From positions 1 to 24,181 of the forward strand of contig JBBKWG010000197.1 of the NCBI GenBank assembly GCA_037968835.1: a stretch of 24,181 nucleotides of DNA, in the 5' to 3' direction. Position numbers and translations under genes: made by a program. The DNA comes from JBBKWG01 sp037968835. GTDB lineage: Bacteria; Pseudomonadota; Alphaproteobacteria; Rhodobacterales; Rhodobacteraceae. The notes under the pieces are model-generated. The model saw only the letters and a program-made list of their open reading frames with translations, was not told the DNA's origin and searched no databases. Positions 1-7,660 of this stretch are shown here, in pieces (the first letter of the stretch is position 1; the number at the start of each line of letters is the position of its first letter).

Positions 1-336
1 ATAACGACGCTGCACGAGCGGCTTGCATCCGCTATCCGGCTTTATGCGGCGGAACGCGCGGGCGGACCGATAGCGTATTCGCCAGGCGCCTATCCGTATT
101 TCTTCGCCGATCTCGACGCTGATGGTACTGCAGGTCCCGAAGAAGCCGTTTACCCCAACCGCTATCAAAGCTGGACTCCGCGTCTGCTTCGCGCAGCCTA
201 CAATTTCCAGTTCGTGGCCAAGGATCCGGGACGGTGGGCGCACAATCCCCACTACGCGATTCAGTTGCTGGTCGATAGTTTGACGGACCTTTCGGAATCC
301 GTCGCGATTGACATGACCGGCATCGTCAGACCTTGA
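1..336 (+). CDS. C-terminal fragment of a probable polyheme cytochrome c-type protein
   Basis: The frame is open from the first base and stops at TGA 334-336, so only the last 111 residues of a longer protein are present. The fragment contains PYFFADLDADG, NRYQSWTPRLLRAAYNF and a closing HNPHYAIQLLVDSL. From memory this matches the C-terminal end of large alphaproteobacterial proteins annotated as polyheme membrane-associated cytochrome c, which would act in periplasmic electron transfer. No CXXCH haem motif lies in this piece, so the haem-binding part must be upstream of the window. The assignment therefore rests on tail similarity alone. It is followed after 52 bases by the antiporter gene on the same strand. 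Confidence 0.55.
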   Translation: MTTLHERLASAIRLYAAERAGGPIAYSPGAYPYFFADLDADGTAGPEEAVYPNRYQSWTPRLLRAAYNFQFVAKDPGRWAHNPHYAIQLLVDSLTDLSESVAIDMTGIVRP

Positions 337-388
337 AATACGCGCAATCGTCATTGCACATCACTGATCCAAATCTGCGGAAATTGCG

Positions 389-1588
389 ATGGCCGCATTC
401 GACGTTCTGATTGCCATTGGTGTGCTTTTCCTCGCGGGCCTCGGCCTCGATGCGCTTGGACAGCGGACCAATCTGCCCCGAGTGACTTTGCTGATCTTGC
501 TCGGCGTCGCCGCTGGACCGGCAGGCATCGACGTGTTGCCGAATTTTCTATCTGACAATCACGAACTTTACGCTCCGACCGCGCTGACGATGGTCGCCTT
601 TTTACTCGGAGGCACCTTGGATCGCGGACTCCTGCGTGCCCACGGCGGTGAGATTCTGACCATTTCGGTTTGTGTTGCCGTCGTCTCGTTTCTGACCGTG
701 ACAGCCGGTCTGGTGATGTTGGGCGTAACCGCTTCGCTTGCCGTTATCCTCGGCGCGCTCTCCTCTGCAACAGATCCCGCTGCCACGCGCGATGTCGTGA
801 TGCACAGCGCCACAACCGGAAAGTTCGCGTCCAACCTGCTCGGGATCGTGGCGGTGGATGACGCATGGGGGCTTATTTTATTCAGCTTCGCGCTTTCGCT
901 TGCCGCTGTTTTGGCGGGCGGCGAAACCGGCTCGCTGGTTCTGCACGGAGTGTGGCAAGTGGCTGGCGCATTGATATTGGGAAGCGCAATCGGGCTTCCG
1001 GCAGCCTACCTTACTGGAAGAATCAAACCCGGAGAGCCTACTCTTCTTGAAGCGGTTGGTATCGTTTTCTTGTGCGCCGGTTTGGCGCTTGCACTCGACC
1101 TTTCGTTCCTTCTGACCGGCATGACGTGTGGGGCGGTGATCGTGAATCTTGCCAAACACCACGAGCAGCCCTTTCACGAAGTCGAACGTATAGAATGGCC
1201 CTTCATGCTTTTGTTCTTTGTGATGGCCGGCGCATCTTTCAGAATCGACGCTGTCACCGAAACCCTCGGAATTTTGGCGGCGTATATCTTTCTGCGCTCG
1301 CTTTCGCGAATCGCGGGAGGCTGGATCGGGGCGCGGGCATCGGGGCTGCCTGGTGCTCAAGGGCGCATGACTGGCCTCGCTTTGATGCCGCAAGCTGGCG
1401 TGGCGATCGGGATGGCCCTGGTCGCAGCCGAGCAATTTCCCGATTTCTCACGCACACTGCTGTCGGTCGCCATTACCGGGACCATCGCGTTTGAAATCGT
1501 CGGACCGTTCCTGACCCAGTTCGCGCTGAGAAAGGCGGCGCGCTTTCCCGACGACAACGATGCTCTTGAGCACCCTCGGCCCGACTGA
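389..1588 (+). CDS. Cation:proton antiporter (Na+/H+ exchanger family)
   Basis: This 399-residue, highly hydrophobic protein has about a dozen membrane segments and is an inner-membrane Na+(K+)/H+ exchanger of the CPA superfamily. Diagnostic motifs are ATDPAA around residues 127-132 (TDP in the unwound helix) and VDDAWG around 156-161. The paired Asp157-Asp158 is the ion-binding DD motif typical of electrogenic CPA2-type exchangers such as NapA, rather than the ND pair of many CPA1 members. No C-terminal TrkA-N or cytoplasmic domain is present, so it is a membrane-domain-only form. The ATG at 389 follows a weak GGAA. It would act in pH and sodium homeostasis, which fits the compatible-solute genes further along. 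Whether Na+ or K+ is preferred cannot be read. Confidence 0.85.
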   Translation: MAAFDVLIAIGVLFLAGLGLDALGQRTNLPRVTLLILLGVAAGPAGIDVLPNFLSDNHELYAPTALTMVAFLLGGTLDRGLLRAHGGEILTISVCVAVVSFLTVTAGLVMLGVTASLAVILGALSSATDPAATRDVVMHSATTGKFASNLLGIVAVDDAWGLILFSFALSLAAVLAGGETGSLVLHGVWQVAGALILGSAIGLPAAYLTGRIKPGEPTLLEAVGIVFLCAGLALALDLSFLLTGMTCGAVIVNLAKHHEQPFHEVERIEWPFMLLFFVMAGASFRIDAVTETLGILAAYIFLRSLSRIAGGWIGARASGLPGAQGRMTGLALMPQAGVAIGMALVAAEQFPDFSRTLLSVAITGTIAFEIVGPFLTQFALRKAARFPDDNDALEHPRPD

Positions 1589-1650
1589 TCCCGTAATACG
1601 CCAGCCTCGCGATCACCGCACAAGAAAAAGCAGATTTTGCGCGCGAAGTC

Positions 1651-2697
1651 TCACATCAGAAAGTCCGTCGCAAACTTCACCAGCCGCGTTGCGCCGCCAG
1701 AGCCGGTCAGCCGCAGCGTGCCTTCTTCTGGTTTCACATCGACAATCGCCTCCCCTGTTGGCCACGCGATAGCACCGATGACATGCCGCACCTCGGACTC
1801 TCGCCCGTCCGCAAGTTTCAAGGCGCCAGGCCCGGATAGATCGGATTCCGTCGAGAGCCCGAGCATGTGATCCGCAGCGCCTTCCTCGACTCCAAGGCAT
1901 CCAAAGTGGCGCCCGTTCCAGGGGGCGTAATCCCGACCTCCATTTGAATGCCACAGCATCGTCATCGGCAGCGACCCGGCATTGCGAAGCGATAAAAAGA
2001 GATCCCGTGTCGCCGGGCGAACCACGGCAGTCCAGCCCAGAACGTGGCCAGACTGCTCCAGTCCAATCACGAAATCCTCATGCCTCGGATTCCAGGGAAA
2101 ACGAGTAAGATCCACAGGGCCGTCACGCCCGGGAAAAGCCGCCGGATCCTTGGATTGCGCCGGATAGATCAGATTGGATCGCCCCCGCACTGGGTCGCTT
2201 TCCAGGGGTTCGTTCGGAGTTTCCCAATGCCGTTTCGGCGAGGTTGAGATCAGTCCACCGTCGCGCAAAGAAACGTTCGCGTGGTTGGCAAACGAAATTC
2301 GACCCGCCCCATCTCGAAAGATGTGCCTTTGGTAGACGAAAGGTTGCCCGTCCCGGACCGAAAGTTCCTTGCGAAGCGTCGCGCCCGAAACCGAGCGTTC
2401 CAGAATCGCGCGCAATGTGCCGTGTTCACTCGTTTCGACTGCCCACGCCGAATTCGGGGGCCAGCCATGCAGCGGTGATCCGTTCTCGTGCGACGCGAAC
2501 GGCGCGCAAAAGAAGTCTCCGCCAAGTCCCGCCATGAGTGGCGCCGCATCGGATGGCATCGTATCGTCGGTCCCGACCCAAGGCGCTCGGTGCAGCGGTG
2601 CAATCTGGCGCGTTCCCTCGGTTACTGAAAAACTCTCAAGACGACCAAACGCCGGATCGAACCGGAAGACGATCCCCTCCGCTCGGATTTCAATCAT
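1651..2697 (-). CDS. Aldose 1-epimerase-like (galactose mutarotase-fold) protein
   Basis: This 348-residue cytoplasmic protein has no signal peptide or membrane segment. The chosen start, ATG 2697 (MIEIRAEG), coincides with the first beta strand; an in-frame TTG at 2739 would add 14 unlikely residues. Features resembling the galactose-mutarotase superfamily are DFFCAPF at residues 61-67, an HGWP motif at 77-80 (compare HG in aldose epimerases), a His at about 139, and HSNGGRDYAPWNG followed by GVEEG near 250-273, where the family has its catalytic acid. Such proteins interconvert sugar anomers or epimerise sugars, and they are common accessories in sugar operons. It is divergent from the SDR-led operon and shares its control region. 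The superfamily is moderately sure; activity on a specific sugar is not known. Confidence 0.6.
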   Translation of the reverse strand: MIEIRAEGIVFRFDPAFGRLESFSVTEGTRQIAPLHRAPWVGTDDTMPSDAAPLMAGLGGDFFCAPFASHENGSPLHGWPPNSAWAVETSEHGTLRAILERSVSGATLRKELSVRDGQPFVYQRHIFRDGAGRISFANHANVSLRDGGLISTSPKRHWETPNEPLESDPVRGRSNLIYPAQSKDPAAFPGRDGPVDLTRFPWNPRHEDFVIGLEQSGHVLGWTAVVRPATRDLFLSLRNAGSLPMTMLWHSNGGRDYAPWNGRHFGCLGVEEGAADHMLGLSTESDLSGPGALKLADGRESEVRHVIGAIAWPTGEAIVDVKPEEGTLRLTGSGGATRLVKFATDFLM

Positions 2698-2809
2698 GAT
2701 AATAAACGCGTGCCGGTGACGGTCATTTCGACTTACCAACCATGTCGAACTCCTCCGTTGTCGCGCGACTCAACCACAGCCTCGGATAGCACCATATCGC
2801 AAATGATCG

Positions 2810-2825
2810 CCGGAAAAAATTCCGG
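2810..2825. promoter_or_regulatory. Inverted repeat GGAA-N4-TTCC, candidate regulator site
   Basis: CCGGAA and TTCCGG flank AAAA. RpiR-type regulators of inositol genes in Sinorhizobium have been linked to a GGAA/TTCC-type dyad with a 6-base spacer. The spacer here is 4, so this is only an analogy. Its location between divergent genes supports an operator role. Confidence 0.4.
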
Positions 2826-2843
2826 AGGTCGCCATTTTTGCCT

Positions 2844-2867
2844 GAGCAAAGCACCTACGCTTTGCTC
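2844..2867. repeat. Perfect 9-bp inverted repeat between divergent genes
   Basis: GAGCAAAGC (2844-2852) and GCTTTGCTC (2859-2867) are separated by six bases, ACCTAC. There is no T-tract on either side, so it is not a standard terminator. Position suggests a protein-binding site or an element in the leader of one of the divergent transcripts. Confidence 0.5.
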
Positions 2868-3029
2868 CTGCCGGGCATCTATTGCGTCCTTGCTTAACGC
2901 ACAGGTAATGTCGAGCCATTCGCGTAATGGACCGCTGGGGCCGATTGCATCAGGAACACAACTTTTGCCTACCGAAAACGGCATCGGAAAAGTATCTCGG
3001 AAAGACATCCCGAGCAGCACGGCTTCACT

Positions 3030-3806
3030 ATGAACGTGGGACTCGATGGTAAGGCTCTGGTGATCACTGGTGCCGCCAACGGGATCGGACGCGAAATCGC
3101 GCTGCACGCCGCAGCATCGGGTGCCGAAGCTCTTTTGCTCGTCGATCGCGATGAGGAAGGTTGCCGCGGGACTTCAGAAAAAATCAGCGCGCTGAGCTGT
3201 GAAACATCATTTTGTTTGGTCGATCTGGCCGATCCAAAAGCACCGGACCTGATCGCAGCCGACGCGCTCGCGAAAATCGGAAGGATTGACGGTCTGGTCA
3301 ATTCCGCAGGTCTAACGAACCGCGCCTCGGTATTGGACGGCACGATATCGGACTGGGAACTCCTGTTTGCCGTCAACGCGCGCGCACCCTTTTTCCTCAT
3401 GCAGGCAGCGATCAAGGACATGATAAGTCGCGGCATCGGGGGCACGATTGTAAACATCCTGTCAATGAACGCGCATTGCGGCATCCCGGAACTCGGCATC
3501 TATTCCGCGACAAAGGGAGCTCTTGCGACCCTTACCAAGAACGCGGCAAACGCTCATCTTTCGGACCGCATCCGCGTCAATGGAATCAATCTTGGCTGGG
3601 TCAAGACGGACACCGAGCATCGGATGCAAATTGCCCTTGGAGCCAACGAAGATTGGGCAGACAAGGCCGCGACCACCTTGCCGCTTGGCAGACTGCTTCA
3701 GCCGGGCGAGGCGGCAAGGCTTGCGATTTACCTGATGAGCGATGCGTCGGCTCCGATGACGGGCGTTACTCTAGACCTCGATCAAAAAGTCATCGGCGCA
3801 CTTTGA
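3030..3806 (+). CDS. SDR family NAD-dependent oxidoreductase
   Basis: This 258-residue classical short-chain dehydrogenase is the usual length for the family. The cofactor motif TGAANGIG is at residues 13-20, Asp39 at the end of beta-2 favours NAD over NADP, and NSAG is at 91-94. The catalytic residues are Asn116, Ser145, Tyr158 and Lys162 (YSATK). It would oxidise a hydroxyl of a sugar, polyol or sugar acid. It is the first gene of the plus-strand catabolic locus and lies 20 bases before the RpiR regulator gene. No strong Shine-Dalgarno precedes ATG 3030, but the N-terminus aligns naturally with the Rossmann fold. The exact substrate is not predictable. Confidence 0.88.
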   Translation: MNVGLDGKALVITGAANGIGREIALHAAASGAEALLLVDRDEEGCRGTSEKISALSCETSFCLVDLADPKAPDLIAADALAKIGRIDGLVNSAGLTNRASVLDGTISDWELLFAVNARAPFFLMQAAIKDMISRGIGGTIVNILSMNAHCGIPELGIYSATKGALATLTKNAANAHLSDRIRVNGINLGWVKTDTEHRMQIALGANEDWADKAATTLPLGRLLQPGEAARLAIYLMSDASAPMTGVTLDLDQKVIGAL

Positions 3807-3826
3807 ACCTTACGCCGGGAGGAACC

Positions 3827-4690
3827 ATGGCAAAGACCGCATCGACGTTCCCGGTTCAGCACTACGATGCGCTCGTTTCGCTTCTTGTGGAACGACGCGG
3901 CACGCTCAGCCGTCGCCACGCCCAGCTTGCTCAATTTTGCCTCAACCATCCCGAAGATATGGCGATCAAGACCATCGCGCGTCTGGCGGAACAGGCGGAT
4001 GTGCCTCCAGCGACTTTCACGCGGTTCGCCAAAGAGCTTGGCTTCTCGGGTTTTCCTGAATTGCAGTCGGTATTTCGCGAACGCATCATTGGTCCCGGTC
4101 CAACTTTTTCCGAGCGTCTTTCAAACCTGACCGAACATGCGCCCAAAAGTGAAATTGGCGATACGGACCTTGAGCATCCCGCGCGCGTTTTCGAAACTTT
4201 GGTGCATGCAGCCGTGAACTCATTAATGCTGATCGAACAAAATCTGGATCGCGCGGAACTGGAACGCTTCGTTGCCGATCTGGCCGACGCCGACGCTATT
4301 CATATCGTTGCCGCGCGCGGAGCATTCGGCATCGGGGCCTATTCGTTCTATGGCTTGGCCAATATCGGCAAACGAACCCACCTTATCGACAACCTCGGGA
4401 CGATGCGGGCCGAACAGATTGCTGCGGTCGGGCCGAAAGATGTGCTTCTGGTTCTGACCTTCGATGATTACACGCCTGAGACCGTCGAGGTAGCGAAACT
4501 CGCGGTAAAAATGGGCATTCCGGTTCTGGCAATCACCGACAACGAATTGAGCCCGGTGGCGACATTGGCCAAACGCGTGCTCTACGTAAAGGAAGCCCGG
4601 CTCGGCCATTTTCGCTCGCAGGTCCCGGCCCTTGTCGTGTGTCAGTCGGTCATTGTCAGCCTGGGACGCCGTCTGGGCCGAACTACCTGA
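3827..4690 (+). CDS. MurR/RpiR family transcriptional regulator (HTH + SIS)
   Basis: This 287-residue protein has an N-terminal RpiR-type helix-turn-helix domain (about 12-88, including the segment AEQADVPPATFTRFAKELG) and a C-terminal SIS domain (about 130-270, with VAARGAFGIGAYSFY and LTFDDYTPETVEVAKLA). SIS domains of this family usually sense a phosphosugar or a related pathway intermediate. The open frame extends far upstream, but ATG 3827 follows a clear GGGAGGA and agrees with family length. It sits between two dehydrogenase genes and is the obvious local regulator of the transport and dehydrogenase genes. Likely operators are the dyads at 4694-4725 and 2810-2867. Whether it represses or activates is unknown. 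Confidence 0.9.
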   Translation: MAKTASTFPVQHYDALVSLLVERRGTLSRRHAQLAQFCLNHPEDMAIKTIARLAEQADVPPATFTRFAKELGFSGFPELQSVFRERIIGPGPTFSERLSNLTEHAPKSEIGDTDLEHPARVFETLVHAAVNSLMLIEQNLDRAELERFVADLADADAIHIVAARGAFGIGAYSFYGLANIGKRTHLIDNLGTMRAEQIAAVGPKDVLLVLTFDDYTPETVEVAKLAVKMGIPVLAITDNELSPVATLAKRVLYVKEARLGHFRSQVPALVVCQSVIVSLGRRLGRTT

Positions 4691-4693
4691 TAC

Positions 4694-4725
4694 GAAACAT
4701 TGGTTTCATTTTTCCCGAAATGAAA
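4694..4725. promoter_or_regulatory. Overlapping GAAA/TTTC dyads, candidate RpiR operator and second promoter region
   Basis: Between the regulator and the second SDR there are two overlapping inverted repeats: GAAAC-ATTG-GTTTC (4694-4707) and TTTCATT-N8-AATGAAA (4704-4710 / 4719-4725). The 87-base gap (4691-4777) is one of the larger ones in the plus-strand locus and is locally A+T-rich. An operator or promoter for the genes from 4778 on is therefore likely. This is inferred from position and symmetry only. Confidence 0.45.
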
Positions 4726-4777
4726 AATTTGTTGCCTGCGCGCAAATGACCTGCAAGACTTGACCCGGGAGGTCGAG

Positions 4778-5506
4778 ATGTCGGCGGCTGCAAACTTCGA
4801 TTTCACTGGCAAAAAGGTTCTGGTGATCGGCGCGAGTAGGGCTGGCATCGGGGCCGCAATTGCACGTGCGTTTCAGGCTTCCGGCGCAGACGTCACGATT
4901 ACCGGTGTCGAGCCGGCACCAGCCCCCGAAGACCGCGACAGGTTTGCGTATCATCAACTGGATGTCAGCGACCCCAAGGCCGTGACTGCGATCGCCAGCG
5001 CAATCGACAGACTGGACGTCTTGGTCAACTGCGCAGCAATAACCTCGCGTGGCGAGGAAATGGCGCCGGAATTCTTCGCGCATGTCGTGGATGTCAATCT
5101 TGTCGGAACGTTCAGAACCACCGCCGCATTGCATGAACCGCTTCGCGAAACGAAGGGGTCGGTTATAAATGTCGCGTCCATGTATGCGTCGTTCGGCAGC
5201 CCCCGAAACCCCGCATATGGGGCCAGCAAAGCGGCTGTCACTCAGTTGACGAAATCGCTGGCAATTGCCTGGGCTCCCGATGGCATTCGCGTCAACGCAG
5301 TCGCGCCCGGCTTCATCGTCACCGAACAATCAGCCAAAAGCCGAACCGATCCCGCCCACGTCGCCGCCGTCGATGCACGCACGCCAATGGGTCGATGGGG
5401 CGCGCCCGATGATATCGCGGGTCCGGTGCTGTTCCTTGCCTCTGACGCGGCCAGGTTCATGACCGGTACATGCCTTGCCATTGACGGAGGATACTCTGTT
5501 GCGTGA
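4778..5506 (+). CDS. SDR family oxidoreductase
   Basis: This 242-residue classical SDR starts at ATG 4778, which has GGGAGG five bases upstream; an upstream in-frame TTG at 4760 is less likely. The glycine motif is GASRAGIG at residues 18-25. The usual NNAG is NCAA at 84-87. The catalytic Ser134, Tyr147 and Lys151 (YGASK) are present, and the C-terminal MTGTCLAIDGG is typical of cyclohexanol- or sugar-type SDRs. It probably oxidises or reduces a secondary hydroxyl of the imported sugar or an intermediate. It follows the regulator after a presumed operator and precedes the Gfo/Idh/MocA gene by 39 bases. It is clearly different from the SDR at 3030, so the two are not a recent duplication. Confidence 0.87.
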   Translation: MSAAANFDFTGKKVLVIGASRAGIGAAIARAFQASGADVTITGVEPAPAPEDRDRFAYHQLDVSDPKAVTAIASAIDRLDVLVNCAAITSRGEEMAPEFFAHVVDVNLVGTFRTTAALHEPLRETKGSVINVASMYASFGSPRNPAYGASKAAVTQLTKSLAIAWAPDGIRVNAVAPGFIVTEQSAKSRTDPAHVAAVDARTPMGRWGAPDDIAGPVLFLASDAARFMTGTCLAIDGGYSVA

Positions 5507-5545
5507 GAGTTTGCCGGACAGCAGATCGAAGGGGGATTCCTGCAC

Positions 5546-6691
5546 GTGAGCGACGTCAGCCAGTTGGGTGCAGCCGTGATCGGCACCGGGTTCATTGGCA
5601 CGGTCCATACCTGGGCGCTTCGGCGTCTAGGTGTTCAGGTCAAAGGCGTATTGGGCAGCAGTCCCGAACGTGGCGCGGCTGGCGCAAAGGCAATCGGCGT
5701 CGCGCGTGCGTATACCTCGCTGGAGGAACTTCTGGCCGACGCCGATGTTCAGGTCGTGCATGTGACTTCACCCAACCACGCGCATTTCCCCCAGGTTAAG
5801 AAGATTCTCGAAGCCGGAAAGCACGTGGTTTGCGAAAAGCCACTGGCCATGACCTCGAAACAATCCGCCGAGATGGTCGATCTGGCGGACCAGGCCGGCG
5901 TTATCGCTGCGGTCTGTTACAACATCCGGTTTTATCCACTCAACCAACATGCGCATGCCATGACCCTCGCGGGAGATCTGGGCGATGTGCGCTTCGTGAC
6001 TGGCCACTACCATCAGGACTGGCTGGCAAAGCCGACGGATTGGAACTGGCGTCTTCAAACCGACGAAGGCGGTGAATTGCGCTCGGTCAGCGATATCGGC
6101 ACCCATTGGATCGACCTGACGAATTTTGTCACCGGGCTGAAGCCTGTAAGCGTATTTGCCGAACTCGCGACATTCATCCCCGAGCGGGAGAAACCCGTCG
6201 GCCCGGTCGCAACATTTTCGACGGCGGGCGGTGACACTCAATCCGTGAAGATCGCGACCGACGACGCCGCGACGATCATGATCCGTTATGACAACGGCGC
6301 GCGCGGTGTCATGTCGACCAGCCAGATCAACGTCGGTCGCAAGAACGAACTGATCTGGGACGTTGCAGGCTCCAAGGCATCGGCCGCTTGGCATTCCGAA
6401 ACGCCGGATCATTTGTGGGTCGGACATCGCGACCAGCCCAATCAGATTCTGCAACGCGATTTCACCTTGATGAACGAAGCAGGCGCAGCCACCGCCAGTC
6501 TGCCGCCCGGTCACGTCGAGGGGTTTGCCGACAGCTTTTTCGCGTTGTTCCGGCAAGTTTACGGCGACGTCGCACAGGGCGGGCGACAAAAAGCCTCCAC
6601 ATACGCAGGTTTCGAAGATGGACATTTCGAGATGTTGTTTTGCGACGCGGTCATGCGAAGCGCGCGCGAAGGCCGCTGGACGGATATCTGA
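5546..6691 (+). CDS. Gfo/Idh/MocA family sugar dehydrogenase
   Basis: This 381-residue cytoplasmic NAD(P)-dependent dehydrogenase has an N-terminal Rossmann domain with GTGFIG at 13-18 and CEKPL at 96-100, the catalytic-lysine motif (Lys98). The C-terminal alpha/beta domain carries SDIGTHWIDL, with Asp183 and His187 in the expected catalytic positions. The GTG start at 5546 is supported by GGGGGA ten bases upstream. Members oxidise a sugar, inositol or glycoside hydroxyl, for example in levoglucosan or inositol breakdown. It is followed after 12 bases by a TIM-barrel isomerase, a pairing seen in oxidise-then-isomerise or eliminate pathways. This is the most canonical of the three paralogous family members here. 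Confidence 0.87.
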   Translation: MSDVSQLGAAVIGTGFIGTVHTWALRRLGVQVKGVLGSSPERGAAGAKAIGVARAYTSLEELLADADVQVVHVTSPNHAHFPQVKKILEAGKHVVCEKPLAMTSKQSAEMVDLADQAGVIAAVCYNIRFYPLNQHAHAMTLAGDLGDVRFVTGHYHQDWLAKPTDWNWRLQTDEGGELRSVSDIGTHWIDLTNFVTGLKPVSVFAELATFIPEREKPVGPVATFSTAGGDTQSVKIATDDAATIMIRYDNGARGVMSTSQINVGRKNELIWDVAGSKASAAWHSETPDHLWVGHRDQPNQILQRDFTLMNEAGAATASLPPGHVEGFADSFFALFRQVYGDVAQGGRQKASTYAGFEDGHFEMLFCDAVMRSAREGRWTDI

Positions 6692-6703
6692 CAGGAAAGA
6701 AAA

Positions 6704-7618
6704 ATGAAGCTAGGTTTACTGACTGCCCCGTTCCCCGATACCGACCTCATGTCGGTTGCGGACTGGACCGCATCGGTCGGAATGGAAGCATTGGAAATCG
6801 CGTGCTGGCCCACAGCTTCCGGTGAAACCCGGCGTTATGCGGGCACTTCGCATATTGATGTCGCCAACCTCGACGACAGCAAAGCGCGCGACGTCGCTCA
6901 AAGCCTTTCGGACAAGGGCATCGCGATTTCCGGCCTCGGCTACTATCCCAACCCGCTCCATTCCGATCCCGCACATGGCGGCGAGGTCATCGCGCATCTG
7001 AAAGAAGTCATCGTCGCCGCTTCCAAACTCAGTGTGCCGGTCGTCAACACGTTCATGGGCGGCGACAGGAAACTCAACCTCGATGAAAACTGGGATCGGG
7101 CGCGCAAGGTCTTTCCCGAAATCGTCGCCCTTGCCCGCGACCACGGCGTGACACTGGCGTTCGAGAATTGCCCTATGATCTTCTCCCACGACGAATGGCC
7201 CGGCGGCCACAACATCGCCTACAGCCCGAAAATCTGGCGACGGATTTTCGAGGAATGGGGCGACGACGTCGGCATGAACTATGACCCGTCGCACCTGGTT
7301 TGGCAGATGATCGACCAGTCCCGATTCATCAATGAATTCGGCAGCCACATGGTTCACGCCCATGCGAAAGATGTGATGATCGACCGCGATGGACTTTACG
7401 AGAACGGCATAATGTCTGTTGGAATGGGCTGGCAGATTCCACGCATGCCCGGACTCGGCGACGTTGACTGGGGCGAGATTTTTTCCGCTCTCTACCGCGT
7501 CGGATACAACGGTCCCATGATCATTGAACACGAGGACAGGGCTTTCGAGGGCTCGGACGAGAACGTGAAGCGAGGTTTTCTGTTGGCGCGCGATATATTG
7601 CGGCCATACGTGAAGTAG
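6704..7618 (+). CDS. Sugar phosphate isomerase/epimerase-type TIM-barrel protein
   Basis: This 304-residue protein belongs to the xylose isomerase-like TIM-barrel family. Probable divalent-metal ligands are visible in the standard order: Glu154 (AFEN), Asp194 and His197 (DPSH), His220 (VHAHAKD) and Glu275 (IIEHED). An AGGAAAG precedes ATG 6704. Relatives include inosose dehydratase, hydroxypyruvate and ketose epimerases, and the beta-eliminases or hydratases that act on 3-keto sugars made by Gfo/Idh/MocA dehydrogenases. The direct neighbourhood with such a dehydrogenase suggests it acts on that enzyme's keto product. The precise reaction is not determinable. Confidence 0.85.
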   Translation: MKLGLLTAPFPDTDLMSVADWTASVGMEALEIACWPTASGETRRYAGTSHIDVANLDDSKARDVAQSLSDKGIAISGLGYYPNPLHSDPAHGGEVIAHLKEVIVAASKLSVPVVNTFMGGDRKLNLDENWDRARKVFPEIVALARDHGVTLAFENCPMIFSHDEWPGGHNIAYSPKIWRRIFEEWGDDVGMNYDPSHLVWQMIDQSRFINEFGSHMVHAHAKDVMIDRDGLYENGIMSVGMGWQIPRMPGLGDVDWGEIFSALYRVGYNGPMIIEHEDRAFEGSDENVKRGFLLARDILRPYVK

Positions 7619-7660
7619 CTACGACTGAACTTACCAATATTTGAAAAGGGAGAGACGACA

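Larger units (their letters stand above)
2740..3029. promoter_or_regulatory. Divergent control region of the sugar locus
   Basis: This 290-base gap lies between the minus-strand mutarotase-like gene and the plus-strand SDR, so promoters for both directions should be here. Two inverted repeats stand out. The first is CCGGAA-AAAA-TTCCGG at 2810-2825. The second is a perfect 9-bp repeat, GAGCAAAGC / GCTTTGCTC, at 2844-2867. Both are plausible operators for the RpiR regulator encoded at 3827. A strong Shine-Dalgarno GGAGGA (minus strand, 2756-2751) is also present. No sigma-70 boxes convincing enough to place were found. The minus-strand open frame here (2733-3107) is not supported as a gene. Confidence 0.5.

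Noticed and set aside
2733..3107. Minus-strand frame of 124 codons filling the divergent control region
   Set aside because: It overlaps the start of the SDR gene, has no Shine-Dalgarno before any of its ATGs, no recognisable motif, and sits where promoters and operators are expected.
3476..3826. Upstream extension of the RpiR frame
   Set aside because: It overlaps the SDR in another frame; the ATG at 3827 has a strong RBS and gives the standard RpiR length.
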